Shown in pieces: positions 23,110 to 33,044 of a DNA stretch of 64,000 nucleotides. Both the position numbers and the translations under genes were made by a program. Below the pieces are notes generated by a model, which saw only the letters and a program-made list of their open reading frames with translations, searched no databases and had not been told where the DNA came from. Origin of the DNA: Piscicola geometra (Eukaryota > Annelida > Clitellata > Hirudinida > Piscicolidae); NCBI GenBank assembly GCA_943735955.1, contig OX030955.1, positions 2,148,234 through 2,212,233 of the forward strand, written 5' to 3'. Within the stretch, counting starts at the first letter, position 1; the number at the start of each line of letters is the position of its first letter.

Positions 23110-23213
23110 TAGGAACCCCCAAGGTTTGCAGCATATCAGCGCCCCTGCTGGCCATGCCTTGGCTAGCGCTAGCTAGTGGTAACCTTTGTCTCTCATAATG
23201 CCTCTCATTAGTA

Positions 23214-23223
23214 TATATAAAGG
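23214..23223 (+). promoter_or_regulatory. TATA element of NUF2 (candidate)
   Basis: TATATAAAGG lies about 240 bp upstream of the NUF2 start codon and 105 bp after the LINE tail. No other gene start is near, so it is the best core promoter candidate. Confidence 0.45.
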
Positions 23224-23462
23224 AATCCTCTTAGTTAGTAAATCTTTTTTGTCTCAGATATAATTTCGATAGTAAATTTGTTAACTATTAGGCAAAAAAT
23301 TTAACAAAATAAAGTTCAAAAAACAAAAAGTTCGAATTATTTTTTTTAATAATTGAGTTACAAATTATGTGCTAGATAAGCTAATCTAAAACTTAAATTT
23401 TAGCGCGAATTAGATTTTGACAATTACAATTTGAAGTTTATATTACAATTGAAAGACTAAAA

Positions 23463-26400
23463 ATGGCCAACGAAGTGAAGGTACAATGTTTTTTAGTTTT
23501 TAAAATGTTTGAATAAATACATTTTCTCTATCATAAATATAAAGCTTTTTATGGCTATGCTTTATCTTACTCTATTTTTACGAAAGATTACTTATGCATT
23601 CAAATATTTAAATAATTAGAATAAATAATATAATTTTTTACATAATAATAGTATCATGAATAATTTTCATGACAGCTTACCACCTACCCGTTTGTTCGGA
23701 GTATGAAAGATATGATAATGTATTACAGTGAATTCAATATAAAACTTACCCCTGAGAATTTCAACAAGCCAACTGTGAGTTTAATTTAGTGAAAATATTT
23801 TTCAATATTTAAATCATAAATCTAACTTGCTTGTTTTACAGCCTGACGCATGGTTTAAGATCTTTGTGGCCATTGGGTCAAAAATATTTCTTCAAACTTC
23901 CGAAGAATTCACTTCTCTATTGGTTACAATACATTGCTATTAATAATTAGTGTTTATATAAATATGAAATAAAAGTTTATATTACAAATTAACATTTAAA
24001 GATTAAATCATTCATGTTTTCTATTTCTCATTTTAAACTTATTTCAAATTCATTTAATGTTTTTTTACAGGATTCAGATGACAATGGAAATTTCAGCTAT
24101 CTCTATGCTGAGATTACACGCAGGCTAATGCTTGTCGATTCCATGTAGGCCATCAAAACGACATGCCAATAATTAAAAAAAAGTTCATTTAATTAGCTAA
24201 TTAAAATGTAATTAAACATTTTTCTCACAGAAATGAGGCTCTAGACAGAGCTTGTTTCGACGGGGAGCCCTTCACATTGGACGATCTACAAAAACCAAGT
24301 ACTGAGTGATTGTTCATCCCAGCTTCATTTCTTCTCTTCACACTCTTCCTCTAATTTCATCCTACTTTCTTTTTATAAACCCCTCTCTTTCTCTCACCAT
24401 CATCCCTCTGCTCTATCCACCATCACTCCCTTCCCTATCACCACACTCTCCCCTCTAACCACCATCACTTTTTCCCTTCACCATCACTCCTCACCCTCCA
24501 CCATCATTCCTCACCCTCCACCATCACTTCTCACCTTCCACCATCACTTCTCACTCTCCACCATTACTCTCCTCTCACTCCCATCACCATCATTCTCCTC
24601 TCACCCCATCACTCCCTCTCTCTTCTCACCCCCATCACTCCCTCTCTCCACTCACCCCCATCACTCCCTCTCTCCACTCACCCCCATCACCCCCTTTCTC
24701 CACTCACCCCCATCACTCCCTCTCTCCACTCACCCCCATCACCCCCTTTCTCCACTCACCCCCATCACTCCTTCTCTCCACTCACCCCCATCACTCCCTC
24801 TCTCCACTCACCCCCATCACTCCCTCTCTCCACTCACCCCCATCACTCCTTTTCACTCTCTACCATCACTTCCTTCACTCTCACCACTCTCTTTTACCAT
24901 CCCTTCCCTATCTCTCCCATTACTCCCTTCTTCCCACCACCACTCCCTCTCTCCCCACCACCTTCTTTCTCATTCTCTCTCCACACAGCCTTCCCCTCCA
25001 CTCCCATTACCATCACTCCACTCCCCCTCACCACCACCTCCACTCTCCCTCCCCTCCATCCTCTCCTCCATCTCTCTCTCCTAACAGCCTACCCCGACAA
25101 GAAGCGCATCCACTCCATCCTCTCGTGCCTCCTCAACTACCTCCGCTTCCAGGGCAACTACCTCGAGATCTATAACGACGTCGTCGCCGCCCTTGTGAGG
25201 AGGAGGGTGATGATAATGATGATGAGTATGAGGGTGATGATAATGATGATGTGTATGAGGGTGATGATAATGATGATGTGTTTAAGGGTGATGATAATGA
25301 TGATGTGTATGAGGGTGATGATAATGATGATGATAATGCTGATGAGTATGGGGGTGATGATAATGATGATGTGTATGAGGGTGATGATAATGATGATGAG
25401 TATGAGGGTGATGATAATGATGATGAGTATGAGGGTGATAATGAGTAGAATGATGATGATGATGATACTCGTGAACGAGTTTTTGATCATCCAAAATGAG
25501 ATTCTCCATTTTGAGTAATCCATCACAATCACACTTAACTCCATCATCACTCTTCCATCACTTCGCCATCATCACCACTCTATCATCATTACTTCTCCAC
25601 CATCATCATCATCACCACTTCATCATCATCATCACTACTCCACCATCATCATCATCACTACTCCATCATCATAATCATCATCACAACTCTATCATCACTA
25701 CTCCACCACCATCATCATCATCACCACTCCATCATCATCACCACCACCACGAAGGACGCGGACAAGGCGCAGGCGGAGCAGCTGGAGGAGAGGTTGGAGG
25801 TGGCGAGGAAGCGACGGGACGCCGTCGTGGAGAAAGTCGCGACTGCCAAGGAGTTGATGAGTCAGGTTCGATGAATGGATGGATGGAAAGGGATAGGGAT
25901 GGAGGGAGAAGAGAGTGGAAGAGAGGATGAATGGAAGTGATTAATACTTTCCCATGTGATGCACGCTCACACCTAATCACGTGCACACATGCATTGATAC
26001 ACACTCGAACCTAATCACATGCACACATGTGAACTGGTGCACACGCACACACACATGCAGAAGACGAAGGAGTATAGGGATGTGATGAGGGACCTCGACA
26101 CGCAGGCAGCACTCGTCTCCAGTGCCGGCAAGGCCCACAAGGAGGTGGAGCTGTTGCTGAGCCAGCAAAAGAACCAACTGGTCAGTTTTATTGCTCTCTC
26201 TTTCCTCCTTCTCATTTTTTCCTTTCATCCCTTTCTTCCATCCATTACTTTCCAACATCCCTTCCTTCTACCCCTTATTACCATCTATCCATCCCATCTA
26301 TTCTATCTCTTTAATCCATCCCATCTATTCACTATTTCATCCATCCATCACACCCCATCCATCCATCCATCCATCCCATCTATTCACTCTTTCTTCCATC

Positions 26401-29062
26401 ACACCCCATCCATCCATCCATCCATCCCATCTATTCACTCTTTCATCCATCACACCCCATCCATCCATCCATCCATCCATCCCATCTATTCACTCTTTCA
26501 TCCATCACACCCCATCCATCCATCCCATCCCACCCACCCAGGAAGAGCAGGAGAAGAGGGTGGACGTGCTGAGTGCGCGGGTGGACGAGGCGCAAGGCAA
26601 GGTGGTGTCCGAGCCGGGCAAGGCCAAGCAGAAGCTGGCTGCCCTCAAGGCACAGGTGGGTGCTTCTGTGGTCGTCGTGGTGCTTGTTGTCGTGTGCTTG
26701 CTGGTGGTTGTCGGGGTTGTTGTCGTGTGGTTGCTGGTGGTTGTCGGGGTTGTTGTCGTGTGGTTGCTGGTGGTTGTCGGGGTTGTCGTGTGGTTGCTGG
26801 TGGTTGTCGGGGTTGTTGTCGTGTGGTTGCTGGTGGTTGTCGTGGTGCTTGTTGTCGTGTGGTTGCTGGTGGTTGTCGGGGTTGTTGTCGTGTGGTTGCT
26901 GGTGGTTGTCGGGGTTGTCGTGTGGTTGCTGGTGGTTGTCGGGGTTGTTGTCGTGTGGTTGCTGGTGGTTGTCGGGGTTGTTGTCGTGGTGGTTGCTGGT
27001 GGTTGTCGGGGTTGTTGTCGTGTGGTTGCTGGTGGTTGTCGGGGTTGTTGTCGTGTGGTTGCTGGTGGTTGTCGGGGTTGTTGTCGTGGTGGTTGCTGGT
27101 GGTTGTCGGGGTTGTTGTCGTGTGGTTGCTGGTGGTTGTCGGGGTTGTTGTCGTGTGGTTGCTGGTGCTTGTCGGGGTTGTTGTCGTGTGGTTGCTGGTG
27201 GTTGTCGGGGTTGTTGTCGTGTGGTTGCTGGTGGTTGTCGGGGTTGTCGTGTGGTTGCTGGTGGTTGTCGGGGTTGTTGTCGTGGTGGTTGCCGGTGGTT
27301 TTCGGGGTTGTTGTCGTGTGGTTGCTGGTGCTTGTCGGGGTTGTTGTCGTGTGGTTGCTGGTGGTTGTCGGGGTTGTTGTCGTGTGGTTGCTGGTGGTTG
27401 TCGGGGTTGTTGTCGTGGTGGTTGCTGGTGGTTGTCGGGGTTGTTGTCGTGTGGTTGCTGGTGGTTGTCGGGGTTGTTGTCGTGTTGTTGCTGGTGCTTG
27501 TCGGGGTTGTTGTCGTGTGGTTGCTGGTGCTTGTCGGGGTTGTTGTCGTGTGGTTGCTGGTGGTTGTCGGGGTTGTTGTCGTGTGGTTGCTGGTGGTTGT
27601 CGGGGTTGTTGTCGTGTGGTTGCTGGTGGTTGTCGGGGTTGTTGTCGTGTGGTTGCTGGTGGTTGTCGGGGTTGTTGTCGTGTGGTTGCTGGTGGTTGTC
27701 GGGGTTGTTGTCGTGTGGTTGCTGGTGGTTGTCGGGGTTGTTTCAGTGGTGGTGTGGGCATTGAAGACGGTGGTTTGATAAGGCTTGCTGTGCTGGTTGT
27801 TGTGATGCTTTTTCCGTTGTGGTTGTTGTGTTGGTGGCTTAGTATTGAGTTTGTGGCTGCGGTCGAGGTGGATGTGGTTTGTTCTACTTGACGACCACTT
27901 GACGACCAGCTGAGCGACTTGCGAGCTAAGAATGCCGAGTGCTTGGCCAGTCAGCTCAAGATGCGTGACCTGTGCCAGCAGGCCGAGCAGGTCAGTCTCT
28001 TTCATTCTTGTTTCATTTCTTTCCTGTCTTCCTCCTCTTGTTATATATTCATTTTTCTTTCGCTTCTTCTTTTCTTTGTTATATTTATATAATTGATTAA
28101 TTATGATCCAAAAATAATGGTTTGCATTAATTCATGCATGCATTCATTTATTCCTCCATTAATTCATTTCACTATGCATCATTCATTCTTCCATTCATTC
28201 CTCCATTCCTTCTTCCATTCATTCCTCCATTCCTTCCTCCATTCATGCATGCATTCCTTCCTCCATTCATGCATGCATTCATTTCTCCATTAATGCATGC
28301 ATTCTTTCCTCCATTCATGCATGTATTCCTTCCTCCATTCATGCATGCATTCATTCCTCCATTCATTCCTCCATTCCTTCCTCCATTCCTTCCTCCATTC
28401 CTTCCTCCATTCCTTCCTCCATTCATGCATGCATTCATGCACAGGTGGAGGCTCAGTGCTCAATACTCCTCTCCGTCACTAGATCGCTCGCTGACATGGA
28501 CATCAAGTCTTGCCACTTTTGCCTTCCACTACTACTATCATCACTCCCATTACTTCTACTACTACTACTATCATCACTCCCATTACTTCTACTACTACTA
28601 CTATCATCACTCCCATTACTTCTACTACTATCATCACTCCCATTACTTCTACTACTACTACTATCATCACTCCCATTACTTCTACTACTACTATCATCAC
28701 TCCCATTACTTCTACTACTACTACTATCATCACTCCCATTACTTCTACTACTATTACTATCATCACTCCCATTACTTCTACTACTACTACTATCATCACT
28801 CCCATTACTTCTACTACTATCATCACTCCCATTACTTCTACTACTATTACTATCATCACTCCCATTACTTCTACTACTACTACTATCATCACTCCCATTA
28901 CTTCTACTACTACTACTATCATCACTCCCATTACTTCTACTACTATTACTATCATCACTCCCATTACTTCTACTACTACTACTATCATCACTCCCATTAC
29001 TTCTAATACTACTATCATCACTCCCATTACTTCAAATACTACTATCATCACTCCCATTGCTT

Positions 29063-29116
<54 letters not shown>

Positions 29117-29188
29117 TCATAACTTTCATTACTACAACCATTACTCCTACTGTTGTTATTACCACTCCCAATACTACAAACATTACTT

Positions 29189-29227
<39 letters not shown>

Positions 29228-29412
29228 TCATTACCTCAATTATTACTACCATTCCTATAACTACTACTATGACCACTGCATTCACTGATGCATGCATGCA
29301 GAGATTTGTCGACGAAGGTTTCAGGCAAGAAGCACGAGGCGGAAGAGTCGAGACGGAAGCTGGCTGCCAAGAAAGACTGTGCGTGGGCATTACTACTACT
29401 ACTACTACTACT

Positions 29413-29453
<41 letters not shown>

Positions 29454-29472
29454 ACCCACTACTACTACCACC

Positions 29473-29504
<32 letters not shown>

Positions 29505-30995
29505 CACTACTACTACCACCAGCACTACTACTACTACTACCACCACTACCACTACTACTACTACCACCACCACCACTACTACTACCACCAGCACTACTAC
29601 TATTACTAACGCTTTTGATTTGCTCACAGATCTACAAAAGAAACTAAAGGAATATGACGAGGCGGGGAAGAAGTTGACCAAAAACATTGAGGCCGCCACT
29701 CTCAAGGTGAATGCAGCATGGTGCATCCATTCATGCATGAGTTGTGCATGTCTATTGAATGAATGGTGCATTTGTGCTTGAATGAATTATACTCTCCTTG
29801 CCTCTTCACTACCACCACTGCAACCACCCCCCCCCCCCCTCCATACAACCTCCCCCTCTCTCCATACAACCTCCCCCCCTCCATACAACCTCCCCCCCCC
29901 TCCATACAACCTCCCCCCCCTCCATACAACCTCCCCCCCTCCATACAACCTCCCCCCTCCATACAACCCCCCTCCATACAACCCCCCTCCTCCATACAAC
30001 CAACAGATGCAAGAGAAGAAGAGTCTCTTGCTGTCTATGCGCGAGTGAGTCCTCAATATTTGGATCATTATCATCGTCATCATCATCGTCATCATCATCG
30101 TCATCACCATCGTCATCTCCATCGTCATCATCATCGTCATTACGATCATCATCATAATCATGATCGTCATCACCATCGTCATCACCATCGTCATCATCAT
30201 CATCATTATTACCATCATCATAATCATGATCATCATGGTGATAGGAAAGTGAAGAGGGGCAAGGAGGAGAAGGAGACGTTGGAGGCGGAGTTTGAGGCGA
30301 TGGAGGAGGAGTTTGCGAGCAGGGATGAGCAGATGGGCAAGTGCCAGGAGCGTTTCTTTGCGCTCATGGAAAGGGTGGGTGGGTGGTGCTGGTGGGGTGG
30401 GTGGTTGTGGTGGGTGGGTGGTGGTGTGGGGGGGTGGGTGGTGGTGGTATGGATGTTAAAGTGGGGGGGGGGGTTGGGTGGTGGTATGGATGTTAAAGTG
30501 GGGTGGGGGGGTTGGGTGGTGGTATGGATGTTAAAGTGGGTGGGGGTTGGGTGGTGGTATGGATGTTAAAGTGGGTGGGGGTTGGGTGGTGGTATGGATG
30601 TTAAAGTGGGTGGGGGTTGGGTGGTGGTATGGATGTTGAAGTGGGTGGGGGTTGGGTTTGGAGGTTATGCTTGGGTGGTTGGTGAGTCGATGATGGTGTC
30701 GACGTTAAGGCGGCGGTGGTGGTATGGGCGTTGTGCCCGGGAGTTTGGAATGTTGGTTCGGGGGATGGATGGATGGATGGTAGGTAGGTATGTAGCTTAA
30801 TGGCAACAAATGCTGTCTGACTTCGTCATGGAGACCCATTTTGACACCATCCTTGACACCACCCATGACACCACCCATGACACCAACCCTTGACACCACC
30901 CATGACACCAACCTTGACACCAACCTTGACACCAACCCATGACACCACTTATGACACCACTTCAGATTAAGAAGCAACTGAATCAGATTGAATAG
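23463..30995 (+). CDS. NUF2: Kinetochore protein NUF2
   Basis: Subunit of the NDC80 complex, which links kinetochores to spindle microtubules. Exons: 23463-23480, 23676-23774, 23842-23922, 24071-24144, 24231-24298, 25088-25194, 25755-25865, 26061-26180, 26542-26655, 27910-27990, 28445-28506, 29302-29378, 29630-29706, 30007-30044, 30245-30374, 30966-30995. All junctions are GT-AG with matching phases; the product is about 428 aa (human 464). Residues 1 to about 150 form the calponin-homology head, with IKLTPENFNKPTPDAWFKI, the block YPDKKRIHSILSCLLNYLRF and YNDVVAAL. The rest is a coiled coil, including KVVSEPGKAKQKL, which matches the conserved IVxSPEKLK region. The short first exon encodes MANEVK. 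The 3' end is the weakest part: an attractive segment at 30810-30836 has no splice sites, so the model jumps to IKKQLNQIE-stop. Confidence 0.9.
24410..24862. repeat. CT-rich 26-bp minisatellite in NUF2 intron 5
   Basis: Repeated CACTCACCCCCATCACTCCC units (about 26 bp, 10 or more copies), pyrimidine-rich on the sense strand, leading toward the exon 6 acceptor at 25087. Confidence 0.9.
25195..25450. repeat. 27-bp GAT-rich repeat at NUF2 intron 6 start
   Basis: About nine 27-bp units (GAGGGTGATGATAATGATGA...) that start at the exon 6 donor GTGAGG. The matching CAT/ACC-rich repeat (25560-25750) fills the 3' end of the same intron. Confidence 0.92.
25556..25752. repeat. CAT/ACC repeat at NUF2 intron 6 end
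   Basis: ATCATCATCACCACTCC-type units running up to the exon 7 acceptor. They can base-pair with the GATGATGATG units at the other end of the intron. Confidence 0.9.
26285..26540. repeat. CCAT-rich minisatellite in NUF2 intron 8
   Basis: Repeats of CCATCTATTCACTCTTTC plus CACACCCCATCC units with CCAT runs, ending in the CCCACCCACCCAG acceptor of exon 9. Confidence 0.9.
26690..27750. repeat. 33-bp minisatellite in NUF2 intron 9
   Basis: About 30 units of 33 bp (GTTGCTGGTGGTTGTCGGGG plus 13 bp), with 30- and 36-bp variants. Every length is a multiple of three, so all six frames stay open for about 1 kb. Frames of 400-580 codons here are artefacts. Confidence 0.95.
28140..28440. repeat. CCATTCCTTCCT repeat in NUF2 intron 10
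   Basis: ATTCCTCCATTCCTTCC and CATTCATGCATG units reaching the exon 11 acceptor. Confidence 0.9.
28527..29135. repeat. 33-bp CAT/ACT minisatellite in NUF2 intron 11
   Basis: About 17 units containing ATCATCACTCCCATTACTTC plus ACT triplets (27-33 bp), followed by a pure ACT run to about 29115. Confidence 0.95.
29388..29606. repeat. ACT/ACC microsatellite in NUF2 intron 12
   Basis: Almost the whole intron consists of ACT and ACC triplets. Confidence 0.95.
29826..30002. repeat. CCATACAACCTCCCC minisatellite in NUF2 intron 13
   Basis: About eleven 16-20 bp units with C homopolymers of variable length, ending at the CAACAG acceptor of exon 14. Confidence 0.95.
30062..30240. repeat. CATCGT/CATCAT repeat in NUF2 intron 14
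   Basis: Trinucleotide-based repeat filling the intron between exons 14 and 15. Confidence 0.9.
30375..30664. repeat. GT-rich 34-bp minisatellite in NUF2 intron 15
   Basis: Begins at the exon 15 donor as GTGGGTGGGTGGTGCTGG and continues as about six 34-bp units with GGTATGGATGTTAAAGTGGG. Confidence 0.92.
30836..30964. repeat. TTGACACCACCCATGACACC repeat at NUF2 intron 15 end
   Basis: A/C-rich units of 10-11 bp reaching the CACTTCAG acceptor of the last exon. They contain no GT dinucleotide and are complementary in type to the GGTGGGTGG units at the other end. Confidence 0.9.
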
Positions 30996-32107
30996 CTAAG
31001 ATGTGAACGAACTTAGAAGAAACTTGGATTATTTTGCGTTTCATTTTTAAAAAGAACCATTAATATTTCGTTTACTTTGTTTAAAAAATATTAGATGTGC
31101 AAGAACTTATATTTCGCTCGAGAACTCAAAAACGGATTTTCTATATTTGTGAATAGATTCATGCTTCAACACATTTGGCATTTCAAATTAATTACTTTTC
31201 TAAACTACAAAACCATTTAAATCGGTAACATTTAACCATTTTTGAAAGATTTAAAGAAATAATCTGAAAGTAGTGAACTTTGTGAGGAAAATAAATTGAA
31301 ATTATTGAATTTTGTTATGAAAATAATCTGAAATTAGTGAATTTTGTTTAATTTTTACTAATCTAATTTCAAACATAATCGTCAAAAATGGCACAAAACA
31401 ATGTTTACATACTTTAATGGATGGAAATAAATAAAATTAACGATAACGACTTTTGTTGGAAGTTCCGTTAAATTATTTAACGGAAATTAACGGTTTCATC
31501 TGAAATCTCCAAATGCCCATGTTAAGTGTCAAATACACTACATTTTATGACACATTATACGTTAGTTTTTTAAAACTTGCATGCATACATCTTTTTCAAT
31601 TTGTTTATTTTATGTTTATTATCGCAGTAAACCCGCCTTCACGTTCAGATTTTATTCCTCCAACAAATCTTCATTTTTAATATTTTAACTTGAATTGTAA
31701 TTTAAAATTTTTCTCAATTTGGACCTTTTATATGCATTCTTCATTTTGCATAAACTTTTAAGCTTATAAAATATTGTAAGAAAACCAAAGCGCCAAAGCT
31801 TCAATAGAAGGAAGAAGTAGAACGAATAGAGTAACGAACACTCTTCTGAGAGGGATCAATAACAACATTGATTTTGCGGCGATGATGTTTAGGAAGACTT
31901 CAATATAAATTAGCAACATGTTCGAAAGATCTTGCCTCTTCAATTAAGTTCATCTTTTATATTCTTTTCTATCCTATTTTATGCAAATGATGTGCTTGTG
32001 TCGAGCTATTTGAGCTCGCGTCATTGTTTATAAAGTCCAATTGCTATCAAGTTACCGGCAAACTCTTGAATTTAGTTGAAACACTGAAGGACAAAACCAA
32101 AGAGAAA
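30996..32107. other. AT-rich spacer, no gene seen
   Basis: Holds the NUF2 3' UTR and probably the promoter of the next gene. No coding-like segment or structured repeat was seen. Confidence 0.6.
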
Positions 32108-33044
32108 ATGGTCGAAACACAAGTAAGTTTATTATAATGCACCACACTTGCTTGTATAGTCCCAGTGAAACGGGATTTGATCACTATATTCAATGATTCA
32201 TGTGTATAAACTTTTCAAATCGTATTTTCAGTGATGGCGAAAGAATTTTACACTCCGCTTACCACCGTCGCTTAATAATCTAACTTGATTGTAAGCTATG
32301 TATCATGTAGAAGTAGAACTGGAAAACCCGATATTCACTGCCTGATTTAGACATTCGTCTGTCCCAACTTTTGGAGTTTTCAAAATCCTCCCTTTAAAGT
32401 TTTATTGATTAATTGTATTTTTCAAATTTGATTAAATTTAACTTTGTTTTGTTAATATTCTGACCTAAAAAACTGTTACAAATGTTCTAAATAAACAAAT
32501 AAAATTGTACCGTGAAACCAACAGAGCAGATTTCGCAGTCGGCTTTTTCAATTTTTCGTCTAAAGTACGACCGTCCACCATGACTGGCGTTTTAGCGGCA
32601 CTACCCAACGTTTCTGGATAATTCATCTGAAAAGCTTCTAAATTTCTAGCTGCCTTAAAATCTATAATCTATAGACTTTAAAATCTATAATTTATAGACT
32701 TTAAAATCTATTATTTTCAAACTTTATTTTTCCAGAACACAAAAGATTACAAAGAAAACAAAGGATGCGGTGACTGGGAGAAAGGAGCAAAAGAGCCAAG
32801 GATGAAGACCCTGCTGAGAAGGGCGTTAAGTGAAGTGGCCAAACTGCTGAGTCCTCAACGCGTACAAAACGAAATTTCTAAAAATAAGGAAATGAACAGC
32901 TTGAATGTGGAAGAAGATGACGAGATGATGATGGAAAAGATGCTAGAGCTTGCCGGCTGTGACCCTCCGGCCATCGTCCCCACCCACTACTTTGCAATGC
33001 AGAGAATCATCAATAAAAAGCTCTTGGTAGACCAAAATCATTGA
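32108..33044 (+). CDS. Unrecognised two-exon gene, 107 aa
   Basis: I do not recognise this protein. Exon 1 (32108-32122) encodes MVETQ and ends in GTAAGT; exon 2 (32736-33044) follows TTTTTCCAG in phase 0 and ends at TGA. The product is hydrophilic: a Lys/Glu-rich start (TKDYKENKGCGDWEKGAKEP), a basic helix (LLRRALSEVAKLL), an acidic stretch (EEDDEMMMEKM), then AGCDPPAIVPTHYFAM and a basic tail ending in DQNH. There is no signal peptide or membrane segment. The strong splice sites, balanced composition and open frame contrast with the surrounding AT-rich DNA and support a real gene. It sits alone between NUF2 and the sodium channel. A lineage-specific protein or a fast-evolving conserved one are both possible. 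Confidence 0.6.

Noticed and set aside
26690..27750. CRISPR-like array of 33-bp repeats
   Set aside because: Units are directly adjacent with no unique spacers, and the context is a eukaryotic intron.
26019..27891. Overlapping open frames of 400-580 codons on both strands
   Set aside because: They cover a minisatellite with 33-bp units inside a NUF2 intron; all six frames are open because unit lengths are multiples of three.
28134..29122. Poly-Leu/Ser and Tyr/His-rich open frames that look like membrane proteins
   Set aside because: Pure ATC/ACT/CCT repeat sequence between two NUF2 coiled-coil exons; all frames carry the same low-complexity pattern.
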